Shown: piece after piece, positions 9,057-17,661 of the stretch
How the letters are laid out: every line of letters begins with the position of its first letter
Numbering within the stretch: the stretch's first letter is position 1
Assembly: GCA_964545715.1 (NCBI GenBank)
Contig: CAZJHX010000109.1
Span: 1-35,309 of the forward strand
Reading direction: 5' to 3'
Source: CAZJHX01 sp964545715
Lineage (GTDB): Bacteria > Myxococcota_A > UBA9042 > GCA-2863065
Length of the DNA: 35,309 bases
The notes under the pieces: model-generated
The model's input: only the letters and a program-made list of their open reading frames with translations
What the model was told of the DNA's origin: nothing
The model's database searches: none
Position numbers and translations under genes: made by a program

Positions 9057-10704
9057 GCACACCGAGTGTCCCGAGCGGCGCGCCGGATCGAGCCGGCGCC
9101 GTCGCGCAGCCGCTCGCCGCACCACCACGCGACCCTCCTGAGTTGACTGTGCCGTCGTGCGCGGCGGACAGCGTCTCGTCCTTGACGCATTTGCCGTTCA
9201 GCTTGATCACGTAGCCGGCGGGGCAGTCGCCCTGCGTGCCTGCGGAGCCTGAGCCGGTGCCGCCGGTCGGATCCGGCGGCTGGTTGCTGTCGTCGTTGCC
9301 CTGCGTCTCGGTCGGGTCCTCGCTGTTGGCGGCCCGCCACTGGCCGCCGGCGCACGTCTGCTCTTCTTCGCACTCCCCCCACGTGCCGCCGCAGCCGGCC
9401 GGGCCGCAGAACTTGGCGATGCAGTCGGGCGCACACGACTCCGGGTCGATGCACGCCCCGGTGGCGTCGTCGCATTTGAACGGCGGCTGGCACACGCCGC
9501 ACACGCCCTGGCAGCCGTCCGGCCCACAGGTCTTGCCATCGCAGTCGGGCTTGCACGGGTCCGCCGCCGGCTTGCACTGGCCGGCCTCGCACACGTCCGA
9601 GGGTGGGCAGGAGCCGCACGTGTTTCCGCAGCCGTCGTCGCCGCAGACCTTGTCCGTGCAGTCGGGCGCGCAGCCCTGGAAGCACTTGCCGTCGGGGCCG
9701 CACTCGTAGCCCGGGATGCACTGGCCGCACGTGCCGTCACACCCGTCGCTGCCGCAGTTCTTGCCCGCGCAGTCGGGCGTACAGCCGTCCACGCACAGAC
9801 CGGACGCATTACACAGCTTGTCAAAGCTGCACTCACCACAGGAGCCGCCGCAGCCGTCGTCGCCGCACTGCTTGCCGGCGCAGTCGGGCGGGCAGAAGGC
9901 GGCGCACTTGCCGCTGGCGTCGCATGACTGTCCACCCTGACACGTGCCGCAGATGCCGCCGCAGCCGTCGTCGCCGCACTGTTTGCCGAAGCAGTCCGGC
10001 GCACAGCCCTCAGCGCACAGCCCGGCGGCGTTGCACTGCATGGCCCCGCCGCACGTACCGCAGCTCCCGCCGCAGCCGTCCGGTCCGCACTGCTTGCCCT
10101 GACACTTGGGCGCGCAGCCGTCCTCGCACTGGCCGAAGCCGTTACAGATCACGCCGACAGGGCAGAAGCCGCACTGGTTTCCGCAGCCGTCCGGTCCGCA
10201 GGTCTTGCCGTCGCAGGACGGGATGCAGCCGCCGGCGCCGCACATCATCGGGTTCTGTCCGCTGGGATCGGCCGCCGGGGCGGTGTTGCAGTCGTAGTAG
10301 CCCTCGACCTGTTTCCAGCCGCACACCGTGGCCGGACCGGGGCAGCCCATCGGGCAGGCGCCCCCGCACGTGGGGACCAGGTTTACGCACAGCGCGTCCC
10401 ACTCGATGTCACAGCACCAGGAGTCCTTGCCGCACACACACGCCTGTATGGCGGCATCGCAGCAGCCGGTCTGTCCCGTCGGCTGGCAGCAGTTTTGCCC
10501 GCCGCCGGTGTTGCCTGAGCAGTCGATCTGGCAGGTGACGCCGCCCTCGCACCACTTCACGACGTTGGGTCCGTCGCAGCAGCCGGCAAACGAAGAGGAG
10601 GCGCAATCCGCCGCAATCTGCGTGGCAGAACCAGGACATGTCTGCGCTGAAGCGTCGAGTGACAGGAGCAGCGCAGCAGGAACAAACAACACAATCAGGC
10701 GCAT
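8980..10704 (-). CDS. Secreted Cys-rich tandem-repeat protein with MYXO-CTERM-like tail
   Basis: This 574-residue secreted protein starts at ATG 10702-10704, with GGAGAAG upstream; the longer in-frame start at 10740 lacks a signal peptide. The signal peptide ends around DASA/QTC (residue 20). Residues 21-158 contain many cysteines, including several CC pairs. Residues 159-459 hold eight tandem repeats of 37-40 residues with the pattern CxPxCxxKxCGxDGCGxxCGxC, typical of myxobacterial surface proteins. A linker rich in Gly, Ser and Thr follows. The C terminus has Cys533, a hydrophobic stretch (LGVLSLLLLAL) and Arg residues, like the MYXO-CTERM sorting signal. About 15 extra residues follow the usual Arg cluster and lie inside the trxB overlap. 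It is probably surface-attached after processing; its ligand is unknown. Confidence 0.85.
   Translation of the reverse strand: MRLIVLFVPAALLLSLDASAQTCPGSATQIAADCASSSFAGCCDGPNVVKWCEGGVTCQIDCSGNTGGGQNCCQPTGQTGCCDAAIQACVCGKDSWCCDIEWDALCVNLVPTCGGACPMGCPGPATVCGWKQVEGYYDCNTAPAADPSGQNPMMCGAGGCIPSCDGKTCGPDGCGNQCGFCPVGVICNGFGQCEDGCAPKCQGKQCGPDGCGGSCGTCGGAMQCNAAGLCAEGCAPDCFGKQCGDDGCGGICGTCQGGQSCDASGKCAAFCPPDCAGKQCGDDGCGGSCGECSFDKLCNASGLCVDGCTPDCAGKNCGSDGCDGTCGQCIPGYECGPDGKCFQGCAPDCTDKVCGDDGCGNTCGSCPPSDVCEAGQCKPAADPCKPDCDGKTCGPDGCQGVCGVCQPPFKCDDATGACIDPESCAPDCIAKFCGPAGCGGTWGECEEEQTCAGGQWRAANSEDPTETQGNDDSNQPPDPTGGTGSGSAGTQGDCPAGYVIKLNGKCVKDETLSAAHDGTVNSGGSRGGAASGCATAPARSGAPLGTLGVLSLLLLALRTTSRRPALQRSPSRRR
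9328..10230 (-). repeat. Eight tandem Cys-rich repeats (111-120 bp each) within the secreted protein
   Basis: Five repeats of exactly 37 codons are followed by units of 40, 39 and 37 codons. Each of the first seven units has the same cysteine frame around CGxDGC and CGxC. The last unit (9328-9438) is degenerate: two conserved Cys codons (TGC/TGT) have become TGG (Trp), giving GGTWGEC and AGGQW. Confidence 0.9.
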
Positions 10705-10742
10705 TCGCTCTTCTCCAATCGCCAAAGAGAATACCGGCAAGT

Positions 10743-10771
10743 TTAAGGTATTGGCAAGGTTCCCCTATAGT
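10743..10771 (+). promoter_or_regulatory. Candidate promoter directly abutting the GT51 gene start
   Basis: TATAGT (10766-10771) resembles a -10 box, and TTAAGG (10743-10748) is a weak -35 at 17-nt spacing. The GTG start at 10778 lies 6 nt after the -10, so this would give a leaderless mRNA. If translation instead begins at ATG 10811, the leader is about 33 nt. Confidence 0.4.
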
Positions 10772-10777
10772 TAGAAC

Positions 10778-13654
10778 GTGAACCGCAACCCGGTCGGCAC
10801 TGTCGGAATCATGCACCAGGAGCAGCCCCCTGGTCGGCGCAAGGGCTGGCTCATCGCGGCCGCCGTGCTCGGGTTCCTGGTCGCCGGCGGTGTCGCCGTG
10901 GCCTTCGGTGGCGTCTGGTACATCGAGAAGACGGCGCTGGAGAAGATCGATCGGCTGGCCAAGCGTGCGGGCCTGGACATCGCCGTCAACACGATCGTCA
11001 TCGAGCCCGGCAGCAACGTGGAGGTGCGCGGTGTCACCGTTCACGATCCCGAGGACGGCGCGCTGATGGCGTCCGTGGATCGGGTCGTGACGAACTTGAC
11101 GTTTGACGACCTGCGCGACGGCAAGCGGCGCCCGACAAAGGTCCTGCTGATGGGCCTGCGCGCGGACTTCACCCAGCCGGAGCGGTTTGTCGCGGCGCTG
11201 AAGCGCTTCAGGGGCAAGCCGCGCCCGCCCGCCGAGCAGCGCAAGACGGCCGCGGCGCTGGAGCTGGATCTGGCGGATGCCGTGGTCACGGTGATCGACC
11301 CGCTGTCGCACGAACCCATCGAGATCACGGCGCTGTCGGCGCGTCTTTTGACCGGCGCAACGGACGGGCGGCTGCGGCTTGCGGGCCAGGCGATCGCTAT
11401 GGGCAGCCGGGTGACCGTCGACGCCTGGCTGGACCCCGCAGGCAAGCGCCACGAAGGCGGCGTCTCGTTTGAGCCGCGTCTGGTTCTCAGAGAGGTGATG
11501 ACGGCGGTCGTGAAGATCGGCGGCATCTACGTGCGCTATCCACAGAGCGCTCGGGTGCGCGATGTGACCGTCATCGTCGAGGAGGCCGGCGCCGGTCTGC
11601 AGGCCTCGCACGTGACCCTGACAGCGGACAAGCCCGGCCCGGATTTCGCTACCGGGCCGATGACAGCGACGCTGCACAAGGTGGTCGCCGGCGCCGCTGG
11701 CAACCGTGTCGAGGCTGCGACGATCCAGGCGGACGTGGGTCCCGGCCCGATCGATCGTCTGGCCAGGCGGCTCACCCGCGTTGCCCTGGAGCAGCTCGTG
11801 CTGGATGCCCCGCAGCTGTACCTGGCGATGCAGGCGCGTCGGGTGGCGGTCGATATGGACGGCGTGATCCCGACCGCCCCGCTGACCCTTGTGAAGGAGG
11901 TCCAGATCACCGAGACCGACATCTCCTGGGTGCTGCCGCCCAAGGAGAAGGCGCTGTCCATTCCGTACTACCGAGAGATCCAGGCGTTTCTGCTTGGGCG
12001 GGATGTGCCTGTGCGCGGTGGTGGTCCGGCGGTGGAGCCCCCGCCCGGGACGGCGGCGCCCGAGCCTGAGCCTGTCGCGCGCATCGCGTCGATCCTGGAC
12101 ACGGTTCGGCCCAACGTGCGGGTTGACGACGGAACCCTCGCGCTGCTGATCGGCGACGATCCGGAGCCTGCGATTGTCGTACAGAACCTGCACGCGGCGC
12201 TGCTGCCCGGCGAGTCGGGCGGCGCGGCCACGGCCAAGGCGCGCGGACAGCTTCAGGAGACGGCTACCGGTGAGCACGGCTCGTTTGCGGTGGAGCTGAT
12301 CACCCGCGATGACGGGGGACTGGAGCGCGCCAAGGTCAAGCTGTCCGGGCGCAAGCTGGCGCATCATCTGGCCAGGCTGTCGAGCTCGATTCGCCTGAGT
12401 GAGCGCTCCTCGCTGAGCGTGGACCTGGACGTCACGCCGCACCCGGCGACGCGAGGCCTGTCGGCTACCGGCACCGTCTCGCTGAAGGACATGGGCTTTC
12501 TGGCGCCCCGAATCCATGGAACCGCGGTCGACGGGCTGGCGATCACCGCGGACTTGACCGCAGATCTCGACCCCGAGAAGGACAAGCTGACGCTGGACAT
12601 GCCGCGCATCCTGGTCGACGGCAAAGCCACCCTGCGCATGGCGGCCACCATCGAGCGCCTGGATGGGCGCCTGCCCAAGCTTGATGTCCGGCTGAAGCTC
12701 CCGCGCCAGGACTGCCACAAGGTGTTGAGCGCCATCCCGCAGGACATGGTGCCGCGGCTGCGTGGGCTGCAGCTCGACGGGATGGTCGAGGCGCATCTCA
12801 ACTTCTCGGTCGATCTGTTGGATCCGCGCACCTACACCCACGACGTGGACGTGGACCTGCGCAAGTGCCGGGGTGTGGCGTACGGCGAGGCCGACGTCAG
12901 CCGCTTGAAGCGGCGCTTTGTGCACGAGGTCGTCGAGAAGGGCGAGCCGTCCGGCGTGACGGTCGGCCCCGGCACCAGCCACTACCGAGCGCTGAACCGG
13001 ATCCCACGCCACATTCGAATGGGCGCGCTGTGGACCGAAGACCAGCGCTTCTATAAGCACTCCGGCTTTGTGCCCGGGCTCATCAAGCGCGCGATCATTA
13101 TGAACCTGGAGGGCGGCCGATACCGCTACGGCGGATCGAGCATCACGCAGCAGCTGGTCAAGAACCTGTTTCTCAGCCGCGAGAAGACGCTGTCGCGCAA
13201 GCTGGAGGAGGCCATTCTCGTCTGGCAGGTGGAGCGCACGCTCACGAAGAACCGCATCCTGGAGCTGTACCTGAACTGCATCGAGTATGGGCCGCAGATC
13301 TACGGCATCAGCAACGCGGCGCAGGCGTATTTCGGCAAGGCCGTGGGCGACCTCAACCCGCTGGAAGGCGCCTTCTTGATGGGCCTGAAGCCGTACCCCT
13401 GGGCCGGCTGGCAGCAGTATCAGCGCGGGTATGTGAAGCCTTGGTGGCACAAGCGGCTGCGCAAGATCCTCCAGGGTCTGCACAAGCGGGGCTGGATCAC
13501 CGAGCAGGAGCTCGCCGAGTCCAGCTCCTGGGACCCCGTCTTCAAGACGTCGACCCACAGCTATCACAAGCCTGCCGCCCCGCGCGCGCAGCCGGACGGC
13601 GATGACGGCGCGCCGCCTCCGACCCCCAACGCCGCCCCGGTGTGGCTCGAATAG
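10778..13654 (+). CDS. AsmA-like / GT51 peptidoglycan transglycosylase fusion
   Basis: This 958-residue membrane protein has a single N-terminal anchor (about residues 25-46). Residues about 50-715 resemble AsmA-type proteins: long beta-rich repeats with phrases such as VEVRGVTVHDPEDGALM and a late KDMGF...DGLAITADL region. Residues about 730-900 are a complete GT51 domain, which polymerises lipid II into glycan strands. It has EDQRFYKHSGF (catalytic Glu754), GGSSITQQLVKNLF, RKLEEA and ILELYLNCIEYG. There is no transpeptidase domain, so it would be a monofunctional glycosyltransferase. The start is ambiguous: GTG 10778 (possibly leaderless) or ATG 10811, neither with a ribosome site. The enoyl-CoA hydratase gene follows 9 bp later. 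The AsmA assignment is from overall pattern and is less certain than the GT51 domain. Confidence 0.88.
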   Translation: MNRNPVGTVGIMHQEQPPGRRKGWLIAAAVLGFLVAGGVAVAFGGVWYIEKTALEKIDRLAKRAGLDIAVNTIVIEPGSNVEVRGVTVHDPEDGALMASVDRVVTNLTFDDLRDGKRRPTKVLLMGLRADFTQPERFVAALKRFRGKPRPPAEQRKTAAALELDLADAVVTVIDPLSHEPIEITALSARLLTGATDGRLRLAGQAIAMGSRVTVDAWLDPAGKRHEGGVSFEPRLVLREVMTAVVKIGGIYVRYPQSARVRDVTVIVEEAGAGLQASHVTLTADKPGPDFATGPMTATLHKVVAGAAGNRVEAATIQADVGPGPIDRLARRLTRVALEQLVLDAPQLYLAMQARRVAVDMDGVIPTAPLTLVKEVQITETDISWVLPPKEKALSIPYYREIQAFLLGRDVPVRGGGPAVEPPPGTAAPEPEPVARIASILDTVRPNVRVDDGTLALLIGDDPEPAIVVQNLHAALLPGESGGAATAKARGQLQETATGEHGSFAVELITRDDGGLERAKVKLSGRKLAHHLARLSSSIRLSERSSLSVDLDVTPHPATRGLSATGTVSLKDMGFLAPRIHGTAVDGLAITADLTADLDPEKDKLTLDMPRILVDGKATLRMAATIERLDGRLPKLDVRLKLPRQDCHKVLSAIPQDMVPRLRGLQLDGMVEAHLNFSVDLLDPRTYTHDVDVDLRKCRGVAYGEADVSRLKRRFVHEVVEKGEPSGVTVGPGTSHYRALNRIPRHIRMGALWTEDQRFYKHSGFVPGLIKRAIIMNLEGGRYRYGGSSITQQLVKNLFLSREKTLSRKLEEAILVWQVERTLTKNRILELYLNCIEYGPQIYGISNAAQAYFGKAVGDLNPLEGAFLMGLKPYPWAGWQQYQRGYVKPWWHKRLRKILQGLHKRGWITEQELAESSSWDPVFKTSTHSYHKPAAPRAQPDGDDGAPPPTPNAAPVWLE

Positions 13655-13663
13655 GAGAGTGGG

Positions 13664-14452
13664 TTGAGCACTGATGACGACCTGATTATCGAGACCGCTG
13701 CCGGTGTGCGTACGGTGGCCATCAATCGTCCGCAGTCGCGCAACGGGCTGACACCTCACACGTGCGAGCAGATCGCCGCCGCGTGCGGTGATGCGGCGGT
13801 CGACGACGCGGTGCGCTGCCTGGTCATCACCGGCCGTGGCAGCTCATTCTGCTCCGGGGCAGACCTGGCGTCGGCGGGGCGGTTTCTGCGCGATCGGTCT
13901 CACGAGGACATCGTGCGAGAGTCCTTTCATGCGCTGGTGCGCGCCGTCGTGTCGGTGCCCAAGCCCGTGGTCGCGTCCATTCGGGGCGGCGCCGTCGGCT
14001 TCGGCTTTGATATGGCGCTGGCGTGCGACCTGCGCATCGCGTCCCAGGACTCGAAGATGGGCGCGGTCTTTACGCGAATCGGCCTGGTCCCGGACGGCGG
14101 CAGCAGCTTTACGCTTGCGCGGCTGGTGGGGCTGGCGCGCGCGATGGAGATCGTGTTGCTGGCCGAGACCTTCGACGGTCAGCGCGCCTATGAGATGGGG
14201 CTCGTCAACAAGGTCGTGGAGGACTCGAAGCTGGAGGAGGTCACCACGCAGGTGGCCCAAAAGCTGGCTGCCGGACCACCGCTGGCCTATCGGCTGGCCA
14301 AGGCCAACATCCTGATGGGGCTGAGCGGCACGATGGATGAGGCGCTTGAGCGCGAAGTCCACGCTCAAGTGCAGTGCCTGGCGTCTCAGGACGCTATGGA
14401 AGGCATCCAGGCTTTCTTTCAGAAGCGCCCGGCCAGGTTCACCGGGAAATGA
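13664..14452 (+). CDS. Enoyl-CoA hydratase/isomerase family protein (PaaG-like)
   Basis: This 262-residue crotonase-fold protein acts on acyl-CoA thioesters. The CoA/oxyanion-hole motif SSFCSGADL (60-68) and GGAVGFGFDMALACD (108-122) are present. Both catalytic Glu positions of classical hydratases are Asp here (Asp116 and Asp144, the latter in GLVPDGG), as in PaaG-type isomerases, so isomerisation rather than hydration is likely. The TTG start at 13664 follows an AGGAG site (13653-13657) at good spacing. It lies 9 bp after the GT51 gene and overlaps the convergent kinase by 14 bp. The real substrate is unknown. With the thiolase and acyl-CoA dehydrogenase in this window it could serve beta-oxidation or aromatic-acid breakdown, but it is not in an operon with them. 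Confidence 0.88.
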   Translation: MSTDDDLIIETAAGVRTVAINRPQSRNGLTPHTCEQIAAACGDAAVDDAVRCLVITGRGSSFCSGADLASAGRFLRDRSHEDIVRESFHALVRAVVSVPKPVVASIRGGAVGFGFDMALACDLRIASQDSKMGAVFTRIGLVPDGGSSFTLARLVGLARAMEIVLLAETFDGQRAYEMGLVNKVVEDSKLEEVTTQVAQKLAAGPPLAYRLAKANILMGLSGTMDEALEREVHAQVQCLASQDAMEGIQAFFQKRPARFTGK

Positions 14453-16460
14453 GCACGCGCAGGGCCACTCGGCCCGCCGGCTTGCCGTCCCGCACAAACG
14501 TCACGGAGTGCGCGCGACCTGCCGCCACGCGAAAGCTCACCGGAGTCGCGCCTTTTGGGCGTCCGTCAAGCTTCACCTGCGCAAACGGCATGGCGTCGAT
14601 GCGGACGTGGGCGCCTACCGCGCTGGCGCGAACGCGGAACTTAGCCTTCAGCGCGCCCAGCGTCACGGTCTTTGAGAACGTGCCACCGGCGCTCACGACG
14701 CGCTTTGCGGCGCCGATCTGGACCGTGATCCGTCGCCTGTTCAGGGTGTAGCTCAGCGCTTCAGGGCCGTCCTCGCTGCATTTGAACGCCGCCTGGTGTG
14801 GCGCGTGGCCGATCGCTTTCAGTGCCAGCGTGTGCTCGCCGGCGGATACGGCGTTCAACGTCAGCGGGGTGGTGCCGGTCACGGCTTTTCCGTCCAGTAC
14901 GACCGCGGCGCCCGATGGGGTCGTCGTCAGGGCAACCGTGCACGTGACTGGCGCCGCGCGCTGCAGCGAGACCTCCAGCATGCGCGTTATGCCCGCCTCC
15001 AGCTCGACCTCGACCGTTTTGGGCAAGAAGCCGTCGGCCAGGACCACGACGCGGTGTGGTCCCGACCGCAGGGCGAGCTTCTCACCGCAGCTGACCGAGC
15101 GCTTGAGATCGCGCAGCAGATCGATGGCGAAGCAGCGCGCGTTGGGCCGGTCCGGCTTGATGATGAGTCCGGCCGGGATGTTGGCGTCGTGCAGGGCGCG
15201 GCGGACACGGCGAATCGGGGAGGCGTCCAGCGGTCGGGCGACCACGGGCAGCAGCTGGCGGGGCGGGGTTTTTGGCGGCGGATCGGTCGGGCGCGGCTCC
15301 TCGTCGGGCCAGGCAAAAAAGACGACCACGGCGGCGATCACTGCGCCCAGGATAAGAGGAATGGTGGCGCGCGGCGGGGGGGCTGGCGGCTCGACCTCCG
15401 GCACCGCGGCCGTGTCATCGGGCGTGTCGGCGATCGGCGCGTCGGCCAGCCGCGTCTCTTCAAAGGCCGTGGCCGACGCGTCGTTGCGCTGCACGATGGG
15501 CTTGCGCGACACCACGGTGCCGTCCGGTTGGACCTCCGGGATGACCCGTCGCCTGTCGGCAAACTGGCGCATGTAGGCGCCCATCATGACGCCGGTGTCA
15601 CCTGTTCCGAGCTCGGCGATCGCCTCTCGTAGCGCCCGCTCCAGCGCGCCGGCTGTCGGAAAGCGGTCCCCGGGGTCGGCTTTCAGCGTCCGATGAATGA
15701 TGTCTCGCACCGCCTGGGGCGCGTCACCGTCCTCCAGCGGCGTGACTTTGGCGTGCGTGACGGTGGCGACGAGCTCGGCCATCGGCAGCTCGGGCGGGTA
15801 CACCCGGCGACCGCTGACGAGCTCGTACAGCACCGCGCCGAGCGCAAAGATGTCGGTCCGCGCGTCGACCGGATCGCCGCGGATCTGCTCGGGCGCCATG
15901 TACCCCAGCTTGCCTTTGACCATGCCGGCCAGCGATCCGCTGTCGGCGGATAGCGCCTTGGCCAACCCGAAGTCGGTCAGCTTGGTCTCGCCCTCCAAGC
16001 TGATCAGGATGTTCTGCGGGCTTACATCACGGTGCACCAGGCGCAGCGGCTCACCGTCCGGGCCCTGACGCCGATGGGCGTAATCCAGGGCGCGGGCGCA
16101 CTCACTCGCGATGCGGACGGCCAGCGCGACCGGCAGCGGCTTTCCCGTCTCCTGGGCCATCGCCAGCATCGTCTTGAGGTCGAAGCCGTCGACCAGCTCC
16201 ATGGCCAGGTACGCCTGACCGTCGACGCTGCCGAAGTCATAGATATGGACGATATTTGGGTGATTGAGCAGCGCGCTGAGCCGCGCCTCCGACTCGAACA
16301 TCTTGACGAAAGACTCGTCGTCGGCCAGGTGCGGTAGGATCCGCTTGACCGCCAGTGCCTTTTCGAAGCCGCCTTCGCGCCGCAGCGAGGCCAGGAAGAT
16401 CTCCCCCATCCCACCGCGCGCAATGCGGTCCAGCAACACGTATGGCCCAAGTTTGCTCAC
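14439..16460 (-). CDS. Membrane-anchored Ser/Thr protein kinase with PEGA-like repeats
   Basis: This 673-residue Hanks-type kinase appears catalytically complete. It has a Gly loop RGGMGE (15-20), Lys39 in LAVKR, HRDVSPQN (143-150), DFG (163-165) and APE (189-191). A juxtamembrane linker (about 285-365) precedes one transmembrane segment (about 366-384), so the kinase faces the cytoplasm. The periplasmic part carries PEGA-like modules, for example VVLDGKAVTGTTPLTL and VKLDGRPKGATPVSFRVAAG, which in this family often sit at the envelope and may bind cell-wall or protein ligands. The start is GTG 16458-16460. It is divergent from hflK across a 97-bp gap and overlaps the hydratase 3' end by 14 bp. 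The targets are unknown. Confidence 0.92.
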   Translation of the reverse strand: MSKLGPYVLLDRIARGGMGEIFLASLRREGGFEKALAVKRILPHLADDESFVKMFESEARLSALLNHPNIVHIYDFGSVDGQAYLAMELVDGFDLKTMLAMAQETGKPLPVALAVRIASECARALDYAHRRQGPDGEPLRLVHRDVSPQNILISLEGETKLTDFGLAKALSADSGSLAGMVKGKLGYMAPEQIRGDPVDARTDIFALGAVLYELVSGRRVYPPELPMAELVATVTHAKVTPLEDGDAPQAVRDIIHRTLKADPGDRFPTAGALERALREAIAELGTGDTGVMMGAYMRQFADRRRVIPEVQPDGTVVSRKPIVQRNDASATAFEETRLADAPIADTPDDTAAVPEVEPPAPPPRATIPLILGAVIAAVVVFFAWPDEEPRPTDPPPKTPPRQLLPVVARPLDASPIRRVRRALHDANIPAGLIIKPDRPNARCFAIDLLRDLKRSVSCGEKLALRSGPHRVVVLADGFLPKTVEVELEAGITRMLEVSLQRAAPVTCTVALTTTPSGAAVVLDGKAVTGTTPLTLNAVSAGEHTLALKAIGHAPHQAAFKCSEDGPEALSYTLNRRRITVQIGAAKRVVSAGGTFSKTVTLGALKAKFRVRASAVGAHVRIDAMPFAQVKLDGRPKGATPVSFRVAAGRAHSVTFVRDGKPAGRVALRVLISR

Positions 16461-16490
16461 GGCTGTCGGGTTTGACCAACCATCCTCTGA

Positions 16491-16500
16491 GTGATATCAC
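16491..16500. promoter_or_regulatory. Palindrome GTGATATCAC between kinase and hflK
   Basis: This is a perfect 10-bp palindrome in the divergent kinase/hflK control region. A related perfect palindrome, GTGATCAC, lies at 16547-16554, just ahead of the hflK start. The shared GTGAT half-sites suggest an operator for a dimeric regulator, but two short palindromes could also be chance. Confidence 0.3.
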
Positions 16501-16557
16501 GCCGTCCGGGCGTAGTTCGTGGACCCAAGAGCGCCTGTAACCTTAGGTGATCACACC

Positions 16558-17661
16558 ATGTCACAGTACCGCGGATTCGGCGGCGATGACCTGCCGGACC
16601 CCAGAATCCTACTCGACCAGTTCAAGCGCAACTTTCGGCTGATCCTCTTTGGCCTTTTGGCGCTGATCATTATGGCGCTTCTCGCCGGCTCAGTCTTTAC
16701 TGTCGAGCCCGAGGAGAAGGCCGTCGTCCTGCGGTTCGGCGAGCCGTTGCCCGAGCACTTCGACCCGGGGTTGCACTTCAAGATTCCGATTGTCGACGAG
16801 GTCTTCATCGCACCGGTGGAGCGCCAGCACCGCGTCGAGATCGGCTTTCGCAGCACGCCGGGCAAGCAGACTACGGTCAACGAGGTCGGCTACAACCGCG
16901 AGTCGCTGATGCTCACGGGCGACCTCAGCCTCGCGCACGTGCGCTGGTCGGTGTTGTACCGCATCAAGAACATCGAGCATTACCTGTTCAACGTGAAGGA
17001 TCCCGAGGAGAACGTACGCGACGTGGCCAAGGGCATCATGCGCAACGTGATCGGGGACTACTCGCTGGATGAGGTGCTGCTGGGCAAATACGACGAGATC
17101 GCGGTTGTCGCCAAAGAGGGCACGCAGCGGGCGCTGGACGACATCGACTCCGGCGTGGAGGTCACCAACGTCGAGCTTCAGAAATCAGAGGTGCCGCCGG
17201 ACGCAAAGAAGGCGTTTGATGACCTCAACCGCTCTGTTGCGGATGTGAAGCGCCAGATCGTCGAGGCGTATGCGCGTCGCAAGGGCATTCGCGGTGAAGC
17301 GGAGCAGCATCGTCAGACGATCATCGGCGCCGCGCAGGGTCGGATGGCGCAGATCGTGGCCAACGCCAACGGTGAGGCGGGCGCGTTTACCGCCAAGCTG
17401 CGAGAGTATCAGCGCGCGCCGGGCATCACGAAGAAGTGGCTGTACCTGGAGACGATGACGCGGGTCTTGTCCGCGGTCGATCAGAAGATCCTGCTGGAGA
17501 GCAGCACGGGCACCGGCTCGGATGTGGTCAAGCTGCTGCCGCTGGAGTCGATTCTGACCAGCACGCCGACCGTTCGGAAGACCGCCAAGCCCGTGAAGGC
17601 GGCCCCGGCGACCGCGGGGGGCGCTGCTAAGCCCCGCATGACCGGTGGAGGTGCCAAATGA
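16558..17661 (+). CDS. hflK: HflK, SPFH/band 7 modulator of FtsH
   Basis: This 367-residue membrane protein has a cytoplasmic N terminus, one transmembrane segment (about 27-46) and a periplasmic SPFH domain. With HflC it forms a large cage around the FtsH protease in E. coli. Family features include VEPEEKAVVLRFGE (48-61), DPGLHFKIPIVDEV and the alanine/glutamate-rich helical region ending KKWLYLETM. The C-terminal tail is short and Ala/Pro-rich. ATG 16558 follows AGGTGA with about 7 nt spacing; the longer TTG start at 16519 adds residues without a ribosome site. The stop overlaps the hflC start (ATGA), as is usual for this gene pair. No ftsH gene is in the window. Confidence 0.93.
   Translation: MSQYRGFGGDDLPDPRILLDQFKRNFRLILFGLLALIIMALLAGSVFTVEPEEKAVVLRFGEPLPEHFDPGLHFKIPIVDEVFIAPVERQHRVEIGFRSTPGKQTTVNEVGYNRESLMLTGDLSLAHVRWSVLYRIKNIEHYLFNVKDPEENVRDVAKGIMRNVIGDYSLDEVLLGKYDEIAVVAKEGTQRALDDIDSGVEVTNVELQKSEVPPDAKKAFDDLNRSVADVKRQIVEAYARRKGIRGEAEQHRQTIIGAAQGRMAQIVANANGEAGAFTAKLREYQRAPGITKKWLYLETMTRVLSAVDQKILLESSTGTGSDVVKLLPLESILTSTPTVRKTAKPVKAAPATAGGAAKPRMTGGGAK

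Noticed and set aside
9603..10538. A 311-codon plus-strand frame opposite the Cys-rich repeats
   Set aside because: It is an Arg/Ser/Cys-rich frame produced by the repeat structure read antisense, with no independent evidence.
10409..13759. A 1116-codon open frame on the minus strand opposite the AsmA/GT51 gene
   Set aside because: It is a GC-rich antisense shadow: the composition is Arg/His/Gln/Leu-rich with no recognisable motif, while the plus strand has clear GT51 motifs.
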